A stretch of 64,000 nt of DNA from CAJXMH01 sp040220135 (GCA_040220135.1 JAVJTT010000009.1:310001-374000); one strand, 5' to 3'; counted from the stretch's first letter, positions 1-8,534 are shown. Notes: generated from the sequence alone by a model not told the origin. Program-made: numbers and translations.

Positions 1-1925
1 TAAAAAAAGCTAAAAAAGAAAATAAGCCTTTGCTAATCAGCATTGGCTACTCTGCCTGTCATTGGTGCCATGTGATGGAAAAAGAAAGTTTTGAAGATTC
101 AGCCGTGGCAGCCATTATGAACGAAAATTTTATTTGCATTAAGGTAGACCGCGAAGAACGACCGGATGTTGATCAAGTATACATGAATGCTGTTCAGCTG
201 ATGACCGGAAAAGGAGGTTGGCCCTTAAATTGCATCGCAACACCAGATGGACGTCCTTTTTATGGAGGAACCTATTTCCCCAAAGAGCAATGGATGGAAG
301 TGCTAAAAAAGCTGACCGAAGTTTATAAAAATGAGCCGAGCAAAGTAGAAGAATATGCCAATAAATTAACTCGGGGAATCCAGGCTTCCGACTTAATCGA
401 AAAAAAGCAAGCAACCAACAATTTTTCTTTAGATAGCTTGACAAAAGGGTTAAATAAGTGGAAACAAATGGTTGACACGGCAGAAGGTGGCATGAACCAG
501 GCTCCAAAGTTTCCCATGCCAAACAATTACCAATTTTTACTGAACTGTAATTTTATCCAGCCGGATTCTGAGCTTAAAGCTCACCTCGACTTGAGCCTTA
601 AAAAAATGGCTTTTGGTGGCATTTATGATCATTTAGGTGGTGGTTTTGCCCGCTACTCAACCGACACAGAATGGAAAGTGCCACATTTTGAAAAAATGCT
701 TTACGACAATGCTCAACTTATTTCACTTTATTCGGAAGCTTATCGACAAAATCCAAAGCCACTGTATAAAAATGTGGTTTATGAAAGCATTGAATTTGTA
801 GAAAGAGAATTGCGCGATGGATCAGGCGCTTTTTACTCTGCCTTAGATGCCGACACAGAAGGAGAAGAAGGTAAATTTTATGTTTGGAAAAAGGAAGAGC
901 TCCGCGAAATTCTACGAAGCGACTTTGATCTTTTTGCTCGTCATTTTAATGTGAATGAAAAAGGCTTTTGGGAAAATGGGAATTACATTCTGCTTCGTAA
1001 TGAGGAAGATGATGTATTAGCGCAAAAGGCGGAAATGTCTCTCGCTGATTATCGAAATAAAATAGAAAAGTTGAAAGAGAAATTGTTTCAACTGAGAGAA
1101 AAGAGAACTAAGCCGGGCTTAGACGACAAAAGCTTAACTTCTTGGAATGCATTGCAACTAAAAGGACTCTGTGATGCCTACCTTAGCTTCCACGACAAAC
1201 ACCACCTAGCTTTGGCCGAAGAAAATGCTGCGTTCATTGTGCAGAAGCAAACAAAAGAAGACAATTCCTTGCACCATAGTTTCAAGAACGGTCGTTCTAG
1301 TATTGAAGGTTATTTAGAAGACTATGCCTTTTGCATGGAAGCCTTCATTGCCTTATACCAATGTACTTTTAAAGAAGAATACCTAAAACAAGCTGAAGCT
1401 TGGGCAGACTTTTGCATTGAACATTTCTTCGATGAAAAAAGTGGCATGTTCTTCTTCACGGCTGACAATAGTGAAGCTTTAATTGCTCGAAAGTTAGAAG
1501 TGAATGACAATGTGATTCCGGCATCAAACAGCGCATTAGCCAAAAGCCTGCACCAGTTAGGGCTTTTACTGGAAAAGAAGGAGTATGTGAACTTAAGCCA
1601 ACAAATGCTCAGCAATATGCAAGAACAGCTTTCCGGCTATTTACCGGCAGCTAGTAATTGGGGAATTTTACAATTAAGAATGGCCAAACCTTACTATGAA
1701 GTGGCCATTTGTGGTCCCCAAGCATTGAATGAACAAATGAAGCTTCAAGCTCATTACTTCCCCAATCACATTAGCTTGGGCAGTGAGAACAAGAACAGTA
1801 GTTTGCCGCTTTTGGAGGGTAAGTTAGACGTAGCTAAAACCACCTTTTACGTTTGTGAAAATAAAGTTTGTCAGCTACCGGTTAAACAAGTGGAAAAAGC
1901 CATTATACAACTTAAAACCAATTGA
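1..1925 (+). CDS. Thioredoxin-like DUF255 / YyaL (SSP411) family protein, 5' partial
   Basis: The gene is cut by the window edge: the frame is open from base 3 (640 codons visible), and the residues before the first possible internal start (TTG at 30) already fit the family, so the true start lies upstream. The visible N-terminus carries the DUF255 thioredoxin-like block: a CHWC motif (Cys codons at 57 and 66), then EKESFED, KVDREERPDVDQ and GGWPLN. About 480 residues of alpha/alpha-barrel (six-hairpin glycosidase type) follow. This is the YyaL/SSP411 family, whose biochemical role is not established. Probably only 30-50 residues are missing. The stop overlaps the next ATG by one base (TGATG), so the two genes are probably translationally coupled. 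Confidence 0.93.
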   Translation, partial: KKAKKENKPLLISIGYSACHWCHVMEKESFEDSAVAAIMNENFICIKVDREERPDVDQVYMNAVQLMTGKGGWPLNCIATPDGRPFYGGTYFPKEQWMEVLKKLTEVYKNEPSKVEEYANKLTRGIQASDLIEKKQATNNFSLDSLTKGLNKWKQMVDTAEGGMNQAPKFPMPNNYQFLLNCNFIQPDSELKAHLDLSLKKMAFGGIYDHLGGGFARYSTDTEWKVPHFEKMLYDNAQLISLYSEAYRQNPKPLYKNVVYESIEFVERELRDGSGAFYSALDADTEGEEGKFYVWKKEELREILRSDFDLFARHFNVNEKGFWENGNYILLRNEEDDVLAQKAEMSLADYRNKIEKLKEKLFQLREKRTKPGLDDKSLTSWNALQLKGLCDAYLSFHDKHHLALAEENAAFIVQKQTKEDNSLHHSFKNGRSSIEGYLEDYAFCMEAFIALYQCTFKEEYLKQAEAWADFCIEHFFDEKSGMFFFTADNSEALIARKLEVNDNVIPASNSALAKSLHQLGLLLEKKEYVNLSQQMLSNMQEQLSGYLPAASNWGILQLRMAKPYYEVAICGPQALNEQMKLQAHYFPNHISLGSENKNSSLPLLEGKLDVAKTTFYVCENKVCQLPVKQVEKAIIQLKTN

Positions 1926-2788
1926 TGAGGCGCTGCTTTTTACTTCTCTCACTCTTTGCCTTTTTAAACGGACAAGCCCAGCTTTTATTAGCAGAGAAAG
2001 AGTGGTTTGGATTGACTAACTACTTTGATGCAAAAGAAATTCAAGCAAATAAAATTGAAGCCATTCACATTAAAGTAGAAGACAAAAAGGATGGAGAGAT
2101 CATCCGCCACAAAGGCAACTTTCTGCATTATGAATTCAACAAAGCGGGTCAGTTACGTCAAAGCTTAAAAAGTATCCCTTTGGCACGAAAAATTGATACT
2201 TCGTCTTACCATTTTGCCTATGATGCAGCAGGCCGACTTTATAAAAAGTCTGAAGAATACGGGCCTTTTCATTTTACCTACTTCCATTTCTATCAAGATG
2301 ATCAATTACACAAAGAAGTTAAGATCGATCAATCACGCAAACAGAATGATAGCCTGCACATTCGTTTTTTCAAGCTCGAAGAAGGCGAGCAAAAAAGGGT
2401 AGTTCATACGTTGAATCAAAAAAAAGAGCCCTTTAAAACCACCACCCAAGAATTTAATCAACTAGGCTTATTAAAAAAAGAAAAAACATCCTTTCGAAGA
2501 GGCAGAAGCTATGAACTGAAAGAGTATTCCTACCATAATCAAAAGCTTTCTTTACTGAGAGAAGAGCGCTTCTTTGTTTCCAAAAAAGAGAGGCTGAAAA
2601 AGTTTTTTTACACGGAAAATAGCTACCGTGAAATTAGCTTGTTTGAAGAGGGTGAAATTGTAAAGAAAAGAGGATTTACTTATCGTGAAGATGGATTGAT
2701 CAAAGCAGTAATTGAACGAAACTATCGAGAAAAAAGCATTCGCATTTACCACTTTATGTATCGCTTTTTACCACTTCAAAAACAGTGA
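1925..2788 (+). CDS. Secreted hypothetical protein with YD/RHS-like strands
   Basis: A 287-residue protein. The start is the ATG at 1925, overlapping the upstream stop, rather than the TTG three bases earlier. Residues 1-19 form a signal peptide (MRRCFLLLSLFAFLNGQAQ). The rest is rich in Lys, Glu, Tyr and Phe and contains short recurring strands of the type 'Y-x-x-x-G-x-L-x-K-x' (for example AYDAAGRLYKKSEEYG and TYREDGLIKAVIE), resembling degenerate RHS/YD or MORN-like outer-surface repeats. No catalytic motif is visible. It probably acts in the periplasm or on the outer membrane. I do not recognise a named family, and its function is unknown. It is the last gene before a 619-base repeat-rich gap. 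Confidence 0.8.
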   Translation: MRRCFLLLSLFAFLNGQAQLLLAEKEWFGLTNYFDAKEIQANKIEAIHIKVEDKKDGEIIRHKGNFLHYEFNKAGQLRQSLKSIPLARKIDTSSYHFAYDAAGRLYKKSEEYGPFHFTYFHFYQDDQLHKEVKIDQSRKQNDSLHIRFFKLEEGEQKRVVHTLNQKKEPFKTTTQEFNQLGLLKKEKTSFRRGRSYELKEYSYHNQKLSLLREERFFVSKKERLKKFFYTENSYREISLFEEGEIVKKRGFTYREDGLIKAVIERNYREKSIRIYHFMYRFLPLQKQ

Positions 2789-2924
2789 TGGTCTAAAATT
2801 ATTTTTAAAAGTGTTACATTAGTGAAACCGATTTGAAAGGAAAGAGCAATTGTAATAAGTTGAGAACATAAAAAGGAAGTGATTCTTTCAATTGGGTCAA
2901 TAGAAGGTTAATTACCAATCTTTT

Positions 2925-2982
2925 AATGAGAAATGTGAAATGATTGAATGAAAAATGAGAAATGTGAAATGATTCAATTATA
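2925..2982 (+). repeat. Two tandem 29-base units sharing the ends of the four-helix-bundle cassette
   Basis: Two direct copies start at 2925 and 2954, exactly 29 bases apart. Each begins with AATGAGAAATGTGAAATG, then ATTGAATGA in the first copy and ATTCAATTA in the second. The 18-base core differs by one base from the inverted repeat at 54573-54590 that bounds the four-helix-bundle gene in the SUF operon. Two copies are too few, and the spacing too tight, for a CRISPR array. Confidence 0.75.
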
Positions 2983-2985
2983 AAT

Positions 2986-3108
2986 AAAAACGCTGTCATT
3001 GCGAGCGGAATGAAATGAAGCGAAGCCTGCATGCCGCAGGCAGGCAATCTTTTGCTTCAAAAACGCGAGGTAGCTTCGTCCTTAGTCCTCGCTATGACGG
3101 CGTTTTTT
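2986..3108. repeat. Dispersed intergenic element with inverted ends (GTCATTGCGAG type)
   Basis: The left arm 2986-3005 (AAAAACGCTGTCATTGCGAG) and the right arm 3088-3108 are near-perfect reverse complements; the right arm reads AAAAAACGCC then GTCATAGCGAG on the minus strand. The interior holds a GC-rich inner stem, GCCTGC at 3026-3031 paired with GCAGGC at 3037-3042. Elements opening with 'GTCATTGCGAG(C)GGAA' are widely dispersed between genes in many bacteria. I know of no function for them, and no transposase is present. Confidence 0.7.
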
Positions 3109-3265
3109 AATTACGAATTACGAATGTTTGAACTACGCCCGCCTTTTCTTCGAATTCGGCGGATAAAAATAAATCAAAGCGAAGCTTTGACCCTTGGGCG
3201 GCTAAAAAGAATAGCGAGCCGGCGAGGGCTAAAGGGCGGAAGCTTTATTCTTTTTTGATTCTTTG

Positions 3266-3291
3266 TTTCTTTCTCATCAAGGAGAAAGAAA
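3266..3291. repeat. Perfect hairpin, TTTCTTTCTC / GAGAAAGAAA with ATCAAG loop
   Basis: The arms 3266-3275 and 3282-3291 are perfectly complementary (10 bp) around the loop ATCAAG. A related hairpin at 50026-50054, read on the minus strand, has arms TTTCTTTTTTC/GAAAAAAGAAA and loop ATCAATG. The arm sequences differ but pairing is kept. Both are preceded by GTTTCTTT-type sequence, so this looks like a dispersed hairpin family rather than chance. Confidence 0.65.
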
Positions 3292-3407
3292 GAAAAACAT
3301 AAATTAACTATGAAAACAACAAGTTTAATCTTAAACCTTTGCATGGCTGCATAAAATAGCCCCGTAGTAATGATTGTAGCAATCCAATAAGCTCAAGAAA
3401 AAGGAGG

Positions 3408-4010
3408 CTAATCTTCAAAGTTGATTAGACTCAGTTTTAGCTCAGTATAGGTGTAATCTGCGTAGTTTCTCAGTTCTTGCTCAATAAATTTGTTCCATTC
3501 AATTTGTCCTTTAAAAAACTGAGAGTAGTTCGTCTCTTTATCATATCGCTCCTGCATTTCTCGGTACTGCTTTTTCCAAAAGCGCGCCATAATGTTGTGT
3601 ATTCTATCTCGGTAATTGTCTTTGGTCAAATTTGCTTCTAGTAAAGCTTTTATTACTTTTCTGCGGTGCAGTTCTGCAATGTCAAAATGGAGTTGTTCAT
3701 GCTGCAAAAGCACGGTATTTTTCTGTTTCTCCTTGGCCCAAGATTCGTCTTTAATAAAGCAAACATTTACATCTACTATTACTTCTCCTTCCCCATCGCT
3801 CGTTAGGTTGTAAGGTAGCGCTATACTTGAAAGTGCTGCCACTGATTCATCACCCTCAACTTCTCCTTGAAAGTCGTTCCACTCTAGGCGATACCAATCG
3901 CTCCAATAAATGCGATTCAAGTCCCCTTTTTGGTCTGTTGTGTCTTGAGCCTTAGCGCAAGAAAGAAGAACAACAAAAAAAACTGTACCGCTTAGTAGAT
4001 GTTTCAACAT
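3408..4010 (-). CDS. Secreted DUF922-like putative zinc protease
   Basis: A 200-residue protein with a hydrophobic N-terminus: either a signal peptide cleaved near residue 21 or a lipoprotein via Cys18 in LLSC. The key feature is an HEXXH zinc motif, H104-E105-Q-L-H108, in the context 'LLQHEQLHFDIAELHRRK', which matches the conserved core of the DUF922 family of predicted bacterial zinc-dependent proteases. Conserved Trp/Tyr positions (YWSDWYRLEWNDFQG, residues 35-49) precede it. The substrate is unknown and the likely location is the periplasm. It is the last gene of the minus-strand run tolC - hlyD - tsaB - this gene, 45 bases after tsaB. Family assignment is from motif recognition only. 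Confidence 0.8.
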   Translation of the reverse strand: MLKHLLSGTVFFVVLLSCAKAQDTTDQKGDLNRIYWSDWYRLEWNDFQGEVEGDESVAALSSIALPYNLTSDGEGEVIVDVNVCFIKDESWAKEKQKNTVLLQHEQLHFDIAELHRRKVIKALLEANLTKDNYRDRIHNIMARFWKKQYREMQERYDKETNYSQFFKGQIEWNKFIEQELRNYADYTYTELKLSLINFED

Positions 4011-4055
4011 GTTTCAAAGATAGCTAAAGAATTCGGTTTCAAGTTTTGACAAAAA

Positions 4056-4742
4056 TTAGACCAACTTTTTGGGCTTAATGGCAATGAACTCTTTCAAATA
4101 AAAAGGTTCAAAATAAGCAAGGTCTTCAAAGGCATTCTGAACAAAATTTTTTTGTGCAATCTCTCCCATACTCTTGGAAGAAGGAAGGTTTAAATGAATA
4201 AAATTGGCCCGCTCATTTTTCAGGATTTCCTTGCACTTTTCAGCTCCATCTCCAAAAAAATAAACTGGCTTTTGGGCTATGAAATCTCGGTAGCTATCTT
4301 CCTCGATAATGTCAGCAGAGGTAGGCTTAACAAGCTCGAGATCTGAATTATAGATAGCAGCGTAAACTTCCATTCTTCGTGCATCAATCATGGGGCAATA
4401 AAAGGCCTCTTCTTGCTTTACCTCTTTCCTTGCTCCCCAGGCCATGTGTTGCAATGTTTCAATTGAAATAAGGGGGAGTGATAAACTATAGCAAAGCCCT
4501 TTTGCCAAGGAAACCCCAATGCGCAAGCCGGTATAAGAGCCCGGCCCTTTGCTCACAGCAACTGCCTTTAGGTCTTGGTAGTCTAACTTATTTCGACTCA
4601 GTAACTGATCGACAAAAAGGGCTAGTTTTTCAGCATGTGAATAGGCTCCACCTTCTTCAATGGCATCTATCAGTTTTCCATTTTCAAAAATGGCAACCGA
4701 ACAATTTTTGGTGGATGTCTCTAGCGCGAGAATTCTAGTCAT
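4056..4742 (-). CDS. tsaB: tRNA threonylcarbamoyladenosine biosynthesis protein TsaB
   Basis: A 228-residue ASKHA-fold protein (YeaZ/TsaB). It has the N-terminal 'ILALETSTKNCSVAI' phosphate-binding strand pair and the 'AVSKGPGSYTGLRIGVSLAKGL' segment. TsaB partners TsaD and TsaE in making t6A37 on ANN-decoding tRNAs in the cytoplasm. I chose the ATG at 4742 (MTRILALE), which overlaps the end of the upstream HlyD gene by 8 bases; a TTG at 4754 would only add four residues. The length is normal for the family. Its place at the end of an efflux operon is probably historical and not functional. Confidence 0.95.
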   Translation of the reverse strand: MTRILALETSTKNCSVAIFENGKLIDAIEEGGAYSHAEKLALFVDQLLSRNKLDYQDLKAVAVSKGPGSYTGLRIGVSLAKGLCYSLSLPLISIETLQHMAWGARKEVKQEEAFYCPMIDARRMEVYAAIYNSDLELVKPTSADIIEEDSYRDFIAQKPVYFFGDGAEKCKEILKNERANFIHLNLPSSKSMGEIAQKNFVQNAFEDLAYFEPFYLKEFIAIKPKKLV

Positions 4743-6072
4743 CTGAGCGGTCAAACAGTTCTTTTTTCGACACTACTTCTACCTCCTCCCCTGACTCTAG
4801 TGTTTTAGACACGACAGTATACGGACCCGAAACGACTTTCATTCCTTCTTCAAGTCCTTTCGAAATTTCAATGTACATGGTATTTTGAATGCCGGTAGTT
4901 ACATAAAGAATTTTCGATTTCCCATCTTCCACTAAAAATACACACTCTTTCAATTCTTCTTCTTCAGCAGCCACTTCTTCCGATTCCATTGCCTTCTTCT
5001 GCTTCAATTTTTTCTTTTGTTTCGTGGTATCTTCTCGCGTGGTCACCGCTTGAATGGGAACGGTTAATACGTCAATCGCCTCTTTGGTGCGAATATCAAC
5101 CGTGGCCGACATTCCCGGTCTAAAGGGAGAGTTTTTCGCTACTCCCTCTTCCATTAGTTCTTGATACGACTCCCTGATCATTCGAATCTTCACATCAAAA
5201 TTGGTCACTTGATCGGCACTGGTTCCACTTACATTTGCAGAGTTGGCTATCTCCGTTACAATTCCTTTGAAGTCTTGATCTAAATAAGCGTCAACTTCAA
5301 TGTCAGCCGTATCGCCAATATCAACGCGCACAATGTCGTTTTCGTTCACCTCAACCGCTACTTCCATCACTGAAAGATCGGCCACCGTCATAATTTCGGT
5401 TCCGGCCATTTGAGCGGTTCCAACTACACGTTCTCCTTTCTCTTTGTTCAACTTGGTAATTGTTCCATCCATGGGAGAGTAAATGGAAGTTCTTCCTAAG
5501 TTTTCCTTGGCTTCAGACAATGTGGCCTCGGCACTTCTAACATTGTACTTAGCTGCCTGAACACTTTCTTTTGCCGCTTCTACATCAGCTTCAGCTACCT
5601 CAAAGTTGGCTTTGGCCTGATCAAATTCAGCTTGTGAAATAACCTGATCATTGTATAGCTTTTGGTTTCGCTCAAAACTTGCTTTTGCATTTTCAAACTG
5701 CGATTTTGATTGCGTTAACCTAGCTTTTGCACCCATTAAGTTTGCCTTCGAAGTATTCAAAGCTGCTTCGGCTCGATTTAATGCAGTTTCAACCAGGTCG
5801 GGATCAATTTTAACCAAAAGGTCTCCTTGTTTCACGCGCTCGCCTTCTTTCACTGGCATTTCAATTATCTCTCCCGAAACATCTGAACTGATCACAACTT
5901 CTGTTTCCGGCTGAATTTTTCCACTAGCCGCAACTGTTTCGGTAATGGTCCTTTTCTCTACCTCTGCAGTAGTAACTTTCACCGCTCGATTGCTCCCTCC
6001 TTTTAAAATGGCGACCGCCACTAAAAGAATTACCACCCCCAATAATATTAGAATCCACTTTTTTGATTTCAT
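4735..6072 (-). CDS. Efflux periplasmic adaptor (HlyD/MacA family)
   Basis: A 445-residue membrane-fusion protein. One N-terminal membrane anchor (residues about 5-23) is followed by a lipoyl/barrel-sandwich half (SDVSGEIIEMPVKEGERVKQGDLLVKID), a long alpha-hairpin coiled coil rich in Ala/Glu/Lys (about 75-190), the second lipoyl half (YSPMDGTITKLN), and beta-barrel and membrane-proximal domains. It should bridge an inner-membrane pump to the TolC protein encoded just upstream. No pump ATPase or permease (such as MacB) lies in the window. Odd point: a highly charged insert of alternating Lys and Glu runs (KQKKKLKQKK ... EEVAAEEEELKE) sits between the beta-barrel and membrane-proximal domains. 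Confidence 0.93.
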   Translation of the reverse strand: MKSKKWILILLGVVILLVAVAILKGGSNRAVKVTTAEVEKRTITETVAASGKIQPETEVVISSDVSGEIIEMPVKEGERVKQGDLLVKIDPDLVETALNRAEAALNTSKANLMGAKARLTQSKSQFENAKASFERNQKLYNDQVISQAEFDQAKANFEVAEADVEAAKESVQAAKYNVRSAEATLSEAKENLGRTSIYSPMDGTITKLNKEKGERVVGTAQMAGTEIMTVADLSVMEVAVEVNENDIVRVDIGDTADIEVDAYLDQDFKGIVTEIANSANVSGTSADQVTNFDVKIRMIRESYQELMEEGVAKNSPFRPGMSATVDIRTKEAIDVLTVPIQAVTTREDTTKQKKKLKQKKAMESEEVAAEEEELKECVFLVEDGKSKILYVTTGIQNTMYIEISKGLEEGMKVVSGPYTVVSKTLESGEEVEVVSKKELFDRSDD

Positions 6073-6104
6073 AGTATATGCGTTAAACGAGGCAACTTTT
6101 ATTA

Positions 6105-7559
6105 TTAATTATTTTGAAAGGAAATGGCTTTTCCTTGGTAAAAGTCTAAAACTTTGGTTCTAAAAATATAATCGTATTTGGCTTGTAGCAACTCTGAACG
6201 CGCATTGTTCAATCGGTTCTTTTCGTTGTTAAAATCAAAAGAGTTGATCATTCCAACATTAAAGCGTTCTTGGGTATATTGAAAAGACAGTTCCAAGGCC
6301 TCTACTGACTTTACGGCTGCACGATAGCGTTTTAAAGCAGCAACCGCATCAGTGTGCGCCGATTCAATGTTTTGTCTCAATTGCAGTTTGGTATCTTCTA
6401 AAGTTAGCGCTGCACTTTGCAAGCTTAGTTTAGCTTTTTGAACGTTGGTGCGAGAAGAAAGGCCATTAAAAATGGGAATGTTTAAACGGAAACCAAAAGA
6501 ACGGTTAAAGTTATCGTCAAGTTGGTCGGTGAATGCTTTATCCTCAAAGGTAGGTATAACAACAGGGCTAAAAATTGCTTCTCCACCAGCAGTAACATTT
6601 CCGTTTTCGGAAAAGCCAACAAATTCACCCCCAGTTCTTACTTGGTTAGCTCCTGAGTAACCGGAACCGACCGAGCCAGTCATCGTCAAGGTGGGGTAAT
6701 AAGCCCCTTTCGCCATTGCTTTTGACTTATCAGCGCTGTAGTAATTGTACTCTGCACTTTTTACTTCCGGCATAACATCTAGGGCTGTTTGGTACAAAGC
6801 TCCCGGAGTGCTTAACTCAGAAGAACCTTGAAAATCATCTAAATTAGGACTGACGATCTCAAAGCCATCTGCATTTTCCAACCGAAGTAGTTGAGCCAAG
6901 TTCAAGCTTGATAATTTCAATTGGTTCTCGGCATTTACTTTTTGCAACTCCTCTGAGGCTAGCTGTGCCTCAATATCGCGTAAGCTGCCCTCCGGCAGTG
7001 CACCGGCCTTCACCTGCTTACTTACTCGATCTACTTGAATTTCAGTTACTTTTAATTGATTTTCTGCATTGCGCAGTAATTCTTTGTTAAACAAGATCTG
7101 TAAGAACTGATTGGCGATGTTCAAAGAAATGTCATTCTTCATTTTCTCCAAATCGTATTCACTTGCTTTTAAACTAGCTTGGTTTCTTTTTACTGTATTA
7201 AAGTTTCTAAAGCCATCAAATAAAGTCAACTGAGCATTTACTCCCAGCGAATTTGACCTCACTCTTTCGGTAGCAAACTGATTGGTAAAGGGGTCAATGG
7301 TTTGACCAAAATTGTAAATGTTGGTGGCAAAACCATTAACGCTTGGCAGTAAAGCGTATTTCGAAGAAACAACATCTTGTTCCGCTATCTGCTGATTTAA
7401 TTCGGTTTGTTGAACTTGAATGTTGTTTTCTAAGGCATATTGAATGCACTCATTCAAGGTCCAAGTTTTGCTTTCTTTTTGCTGGGCAATGCTAGCAGAA
7501 ACAAAGCAGAAGAAAACAAACAAAGTGGCAATAAGCTTGCCTGAGATTTTCTTACTCAT
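6105..7559 (-). CDS. TolC-family outer membrane efflux protein
   Basis: A 484-residue outer-membrane channel subunit. It has a signal peptide (residues 1-25, ending ASIAQQ), then two tandem OEP repeats with long coiled-coil helices and the conserved 'WTLNECIQYALENNIQVQQ' opening. Glycine- and serine-rich strands (GSVGSGYSGANQVRTGG) in the middle fit the barrel region. It forms the trimeric outer-membrane exit duct for the HlyD-type adaptor 32 bases downstream. It is the first gene of the minus-strand run and probably carries the promoter, although I see no clean TAnnTTTG box ahead of it. Confidence 0.94.
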   Translation of the reverse strand: MSKKISGKLIATLFVFFCFVSASIAQQKESKTWTLNECIQYALENNIQVQQTELNQQIAEQDVVSSKYALLPSVNGFATNIYNFGQTIDPFTNQFATERVRSNSLGVNAQLTLFDGFRNFNTVKRNQASLKASEYDLEKMKNDISLNIANQFLQILFNKELLRNAENQLKVTEIQVDRVSKQVKAGALPEGSLRDIEAQLASEELQKVNAENQLKLSSLNLAQLLRLENADGFEIVSPNLDDFQGSSELSTPGALYQTALDVMPEVKSAEYNYYSADKSKAMAKGAYYPTLTMTGSVGSGYSGANQVRTGGEFVGFSENGNVTAGGEAIFSPVVIPTFEDKAFTDQLDDNFNRSFGFRLNIPIFNGLSSRTNVQKAKLSLQSAALTLEDTKLQLRQNIESAHTDAVAALKRYRAAVKSVEALELSFQYTQERFNVGMINSFDFNNEKNRLNNARSELLQAKYDYIFRTKVLDFYQGKAISFQNN

Positions 7560-7673
7560 AAGATTTGGCGTTTATATCAGGCTAAAAGTAGCAGTAATCC
7601 GCTAAACATTGGGTTGAATTAGGATAATCGGCTGGGCTAATTACTAAGTGGTATAATCTTCTTTTAAATGAGT

Positions 7674-8465
7674 TTATTGATACCTTCTTTCAACCAATTT
7701 TTGCAAGGCGCTTACCAGCTCATTTTCCGAGCTCCATCCGTAAGAGACACAAAGTTCTTCTTCAAAGTATCGACTTGCTTCCTCACCATTATTAAATTCA
7801 TTCAAGGTTCGAATCACATTTCTAAAATCTTCAATGTCGCCGCCAAATAACTCATTGGCGTAGAGGTAACGCTCATTTAACCCAATAGCAGTAAGCAGAT
7901 CAGCAATGGGTTGCTTTTTCAATTGCTCGCTCAAACTCGGATCTTCTTCTTCCGAATATTGCTCATTTAAATCCGGGATAGAAGCTACTTCCTCTTCTTC
8001 AGCCAACTTATCTATTTTAGCCATTTCGGGCGCCTCTTGTTCTTCTTCCTCTTCTACCCTGGCATCATTTTTAGTTTGCGCTTCTTCCTCAATTTCTTCA
8101 TGCTCCTTTGAACTTTCTGGCTCTTCCACTTCCAGTTTCTCAGGAGTGGGATCATCTTCTTTCTGACTTTCTGAAATTAACGCTTCTGCTGTTTCTTCTC
8201 TTTTCGCCTTCTCTTGCTCTAATTCTTGCTCGATTCTTTTGGCGTGTTCTAAAATTTGCTTGTCATCTGGTTCTTCCAAATGGTTTTGTTCTTTTGCCAG
8301 CAAATATTTTAGGATGGCAGTTTTTTCATGCAGTCGAGTAATCTTGGCAAGAATCACGCTAATTTCTAACAAAGGCATGGTAGGCTTTTCAGAAAGACGA
8401 TCTGAATGAAGCTTGATGTTGTCGATCAAAGCGGTAATTTCTTCTCGTTTTTGTTTGCTATCCAT
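7674..8465 (-). CDS. Conserved acidic coiled-coil protein of unknown function
   Basis: A 263-residue soluble protein without a signal peptide. It has three parts: a helical N-terminal domain (about 1-85), a very acidic low-complexity middle (about 85-180, dominated by Glu with runs such as EEEEEQEAPE), and a compact C-terminal domain (about 185-263: 'PIADLLTAIGLNERYLYANELFGGDIEDFRNVIRTLNEF ... LVERRYQ'). I recall the C-terminal pattern (short helix, 'I.LN.R....NELF.GD') as recurrent in Bacteroidota hypothetical proteins, but it has no assigned function. It is divergent from tdk, with a -7-like TACATTTG on its strand at 8508-8515. Confidence 0.85.
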   Translation of the reverse strand: MDSKQKREEITALIDNIKLHSDRLSEKPTMPLLEISVILAKITRLHEKTAILKYLLAKEQNHLEEPDDKQILEHAKRIEQELEQEKAKREETAEALISESQKEDDPTPEKLEVEEPESSKEHEEIEEEAQTKNDARVEEEEEQEAPEMAKIDKLAEEEEVASIPDLNEQYSEEEDPSLSEQLKKQPIADLLTAIGLNERYLYANELFGGDIEDFRNVIRTLNEFNNGEEASRYFEEELCVSYGWSSENELVSALQKLVERRYQ

Positions 8466-8492
8466 AGGTGCTTAGATGTAATCGATTAATAA

Positions 8493-8515
8493 TACCTTTG
8501 AGCCACTCAAATGTA
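8493..8515. promoter_or_regulatory. Divergent -7 boxes between the acidic protein gene and tdk
   Basis: TACCTTTG on the plus strand at 8493-8500 lies 34 bases before the tdk start. TACATTTG on the minus strand (8508-8515) lies 42 bases before the divergent gene. Both match the Bacteroidota -7 consensus TAnnTTTG. I see no clear TTG at the expected -33 distance for either, so these are candidates only. Confidence 0.45.
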
Positions 8516-8534
8516 ACACATTCAGCTTTCTTAA

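Larger units (their letters stand above)
2789..3407. other. Gene-free repeat island
   Basis: This 619-base gap has no convincing gene. From left to right it holds two tandem 29-base units (2925-2982), a 123-base element with inverted ends (2986-3108), a GC-richer block with small hairpins (about 3130-3240, including a perfect 7-bp stem TCAAAGC/GCTTTGA at 3174-3190), a perfect 10-bp hairpin (3266-3291), and a 14-codon ATG ORF at 3310 that looks like the stub of a lost gene. The two genes on either side are transcribed toward it (convergent), a common place for repeats to accumulate. Confidence 0.75.

Noticed and set aside
2925..2982. Possible CRISPR repeats
   Set aside because: Only two adjoining 29-base units with no spacer between them; no cas genes.
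3031..3258. 75-codon plus-strand ORF across the repeat island
   Set aside because: It runs through the inverted-end element and the GC-rich hairpin block, and its protein shows no recognisable pattern. It is a by-product of repeat composition.
3310..3354. 14-codon ORF starting MKTTSLILNLC after the 3266 hairpin
   Set aside because: It looks like the start of a signal peptide but stops at once, and there is no continuation in other frames. At most it is a stub of a lost gene; too short to support.
7906..8166. Ser-rich plus-strand ORF opposite the acidic protein
   Set aside because: It is the antisense of Glu codons (GAA to TTC/TCT), a typical shadow of a Glu-rich gene.
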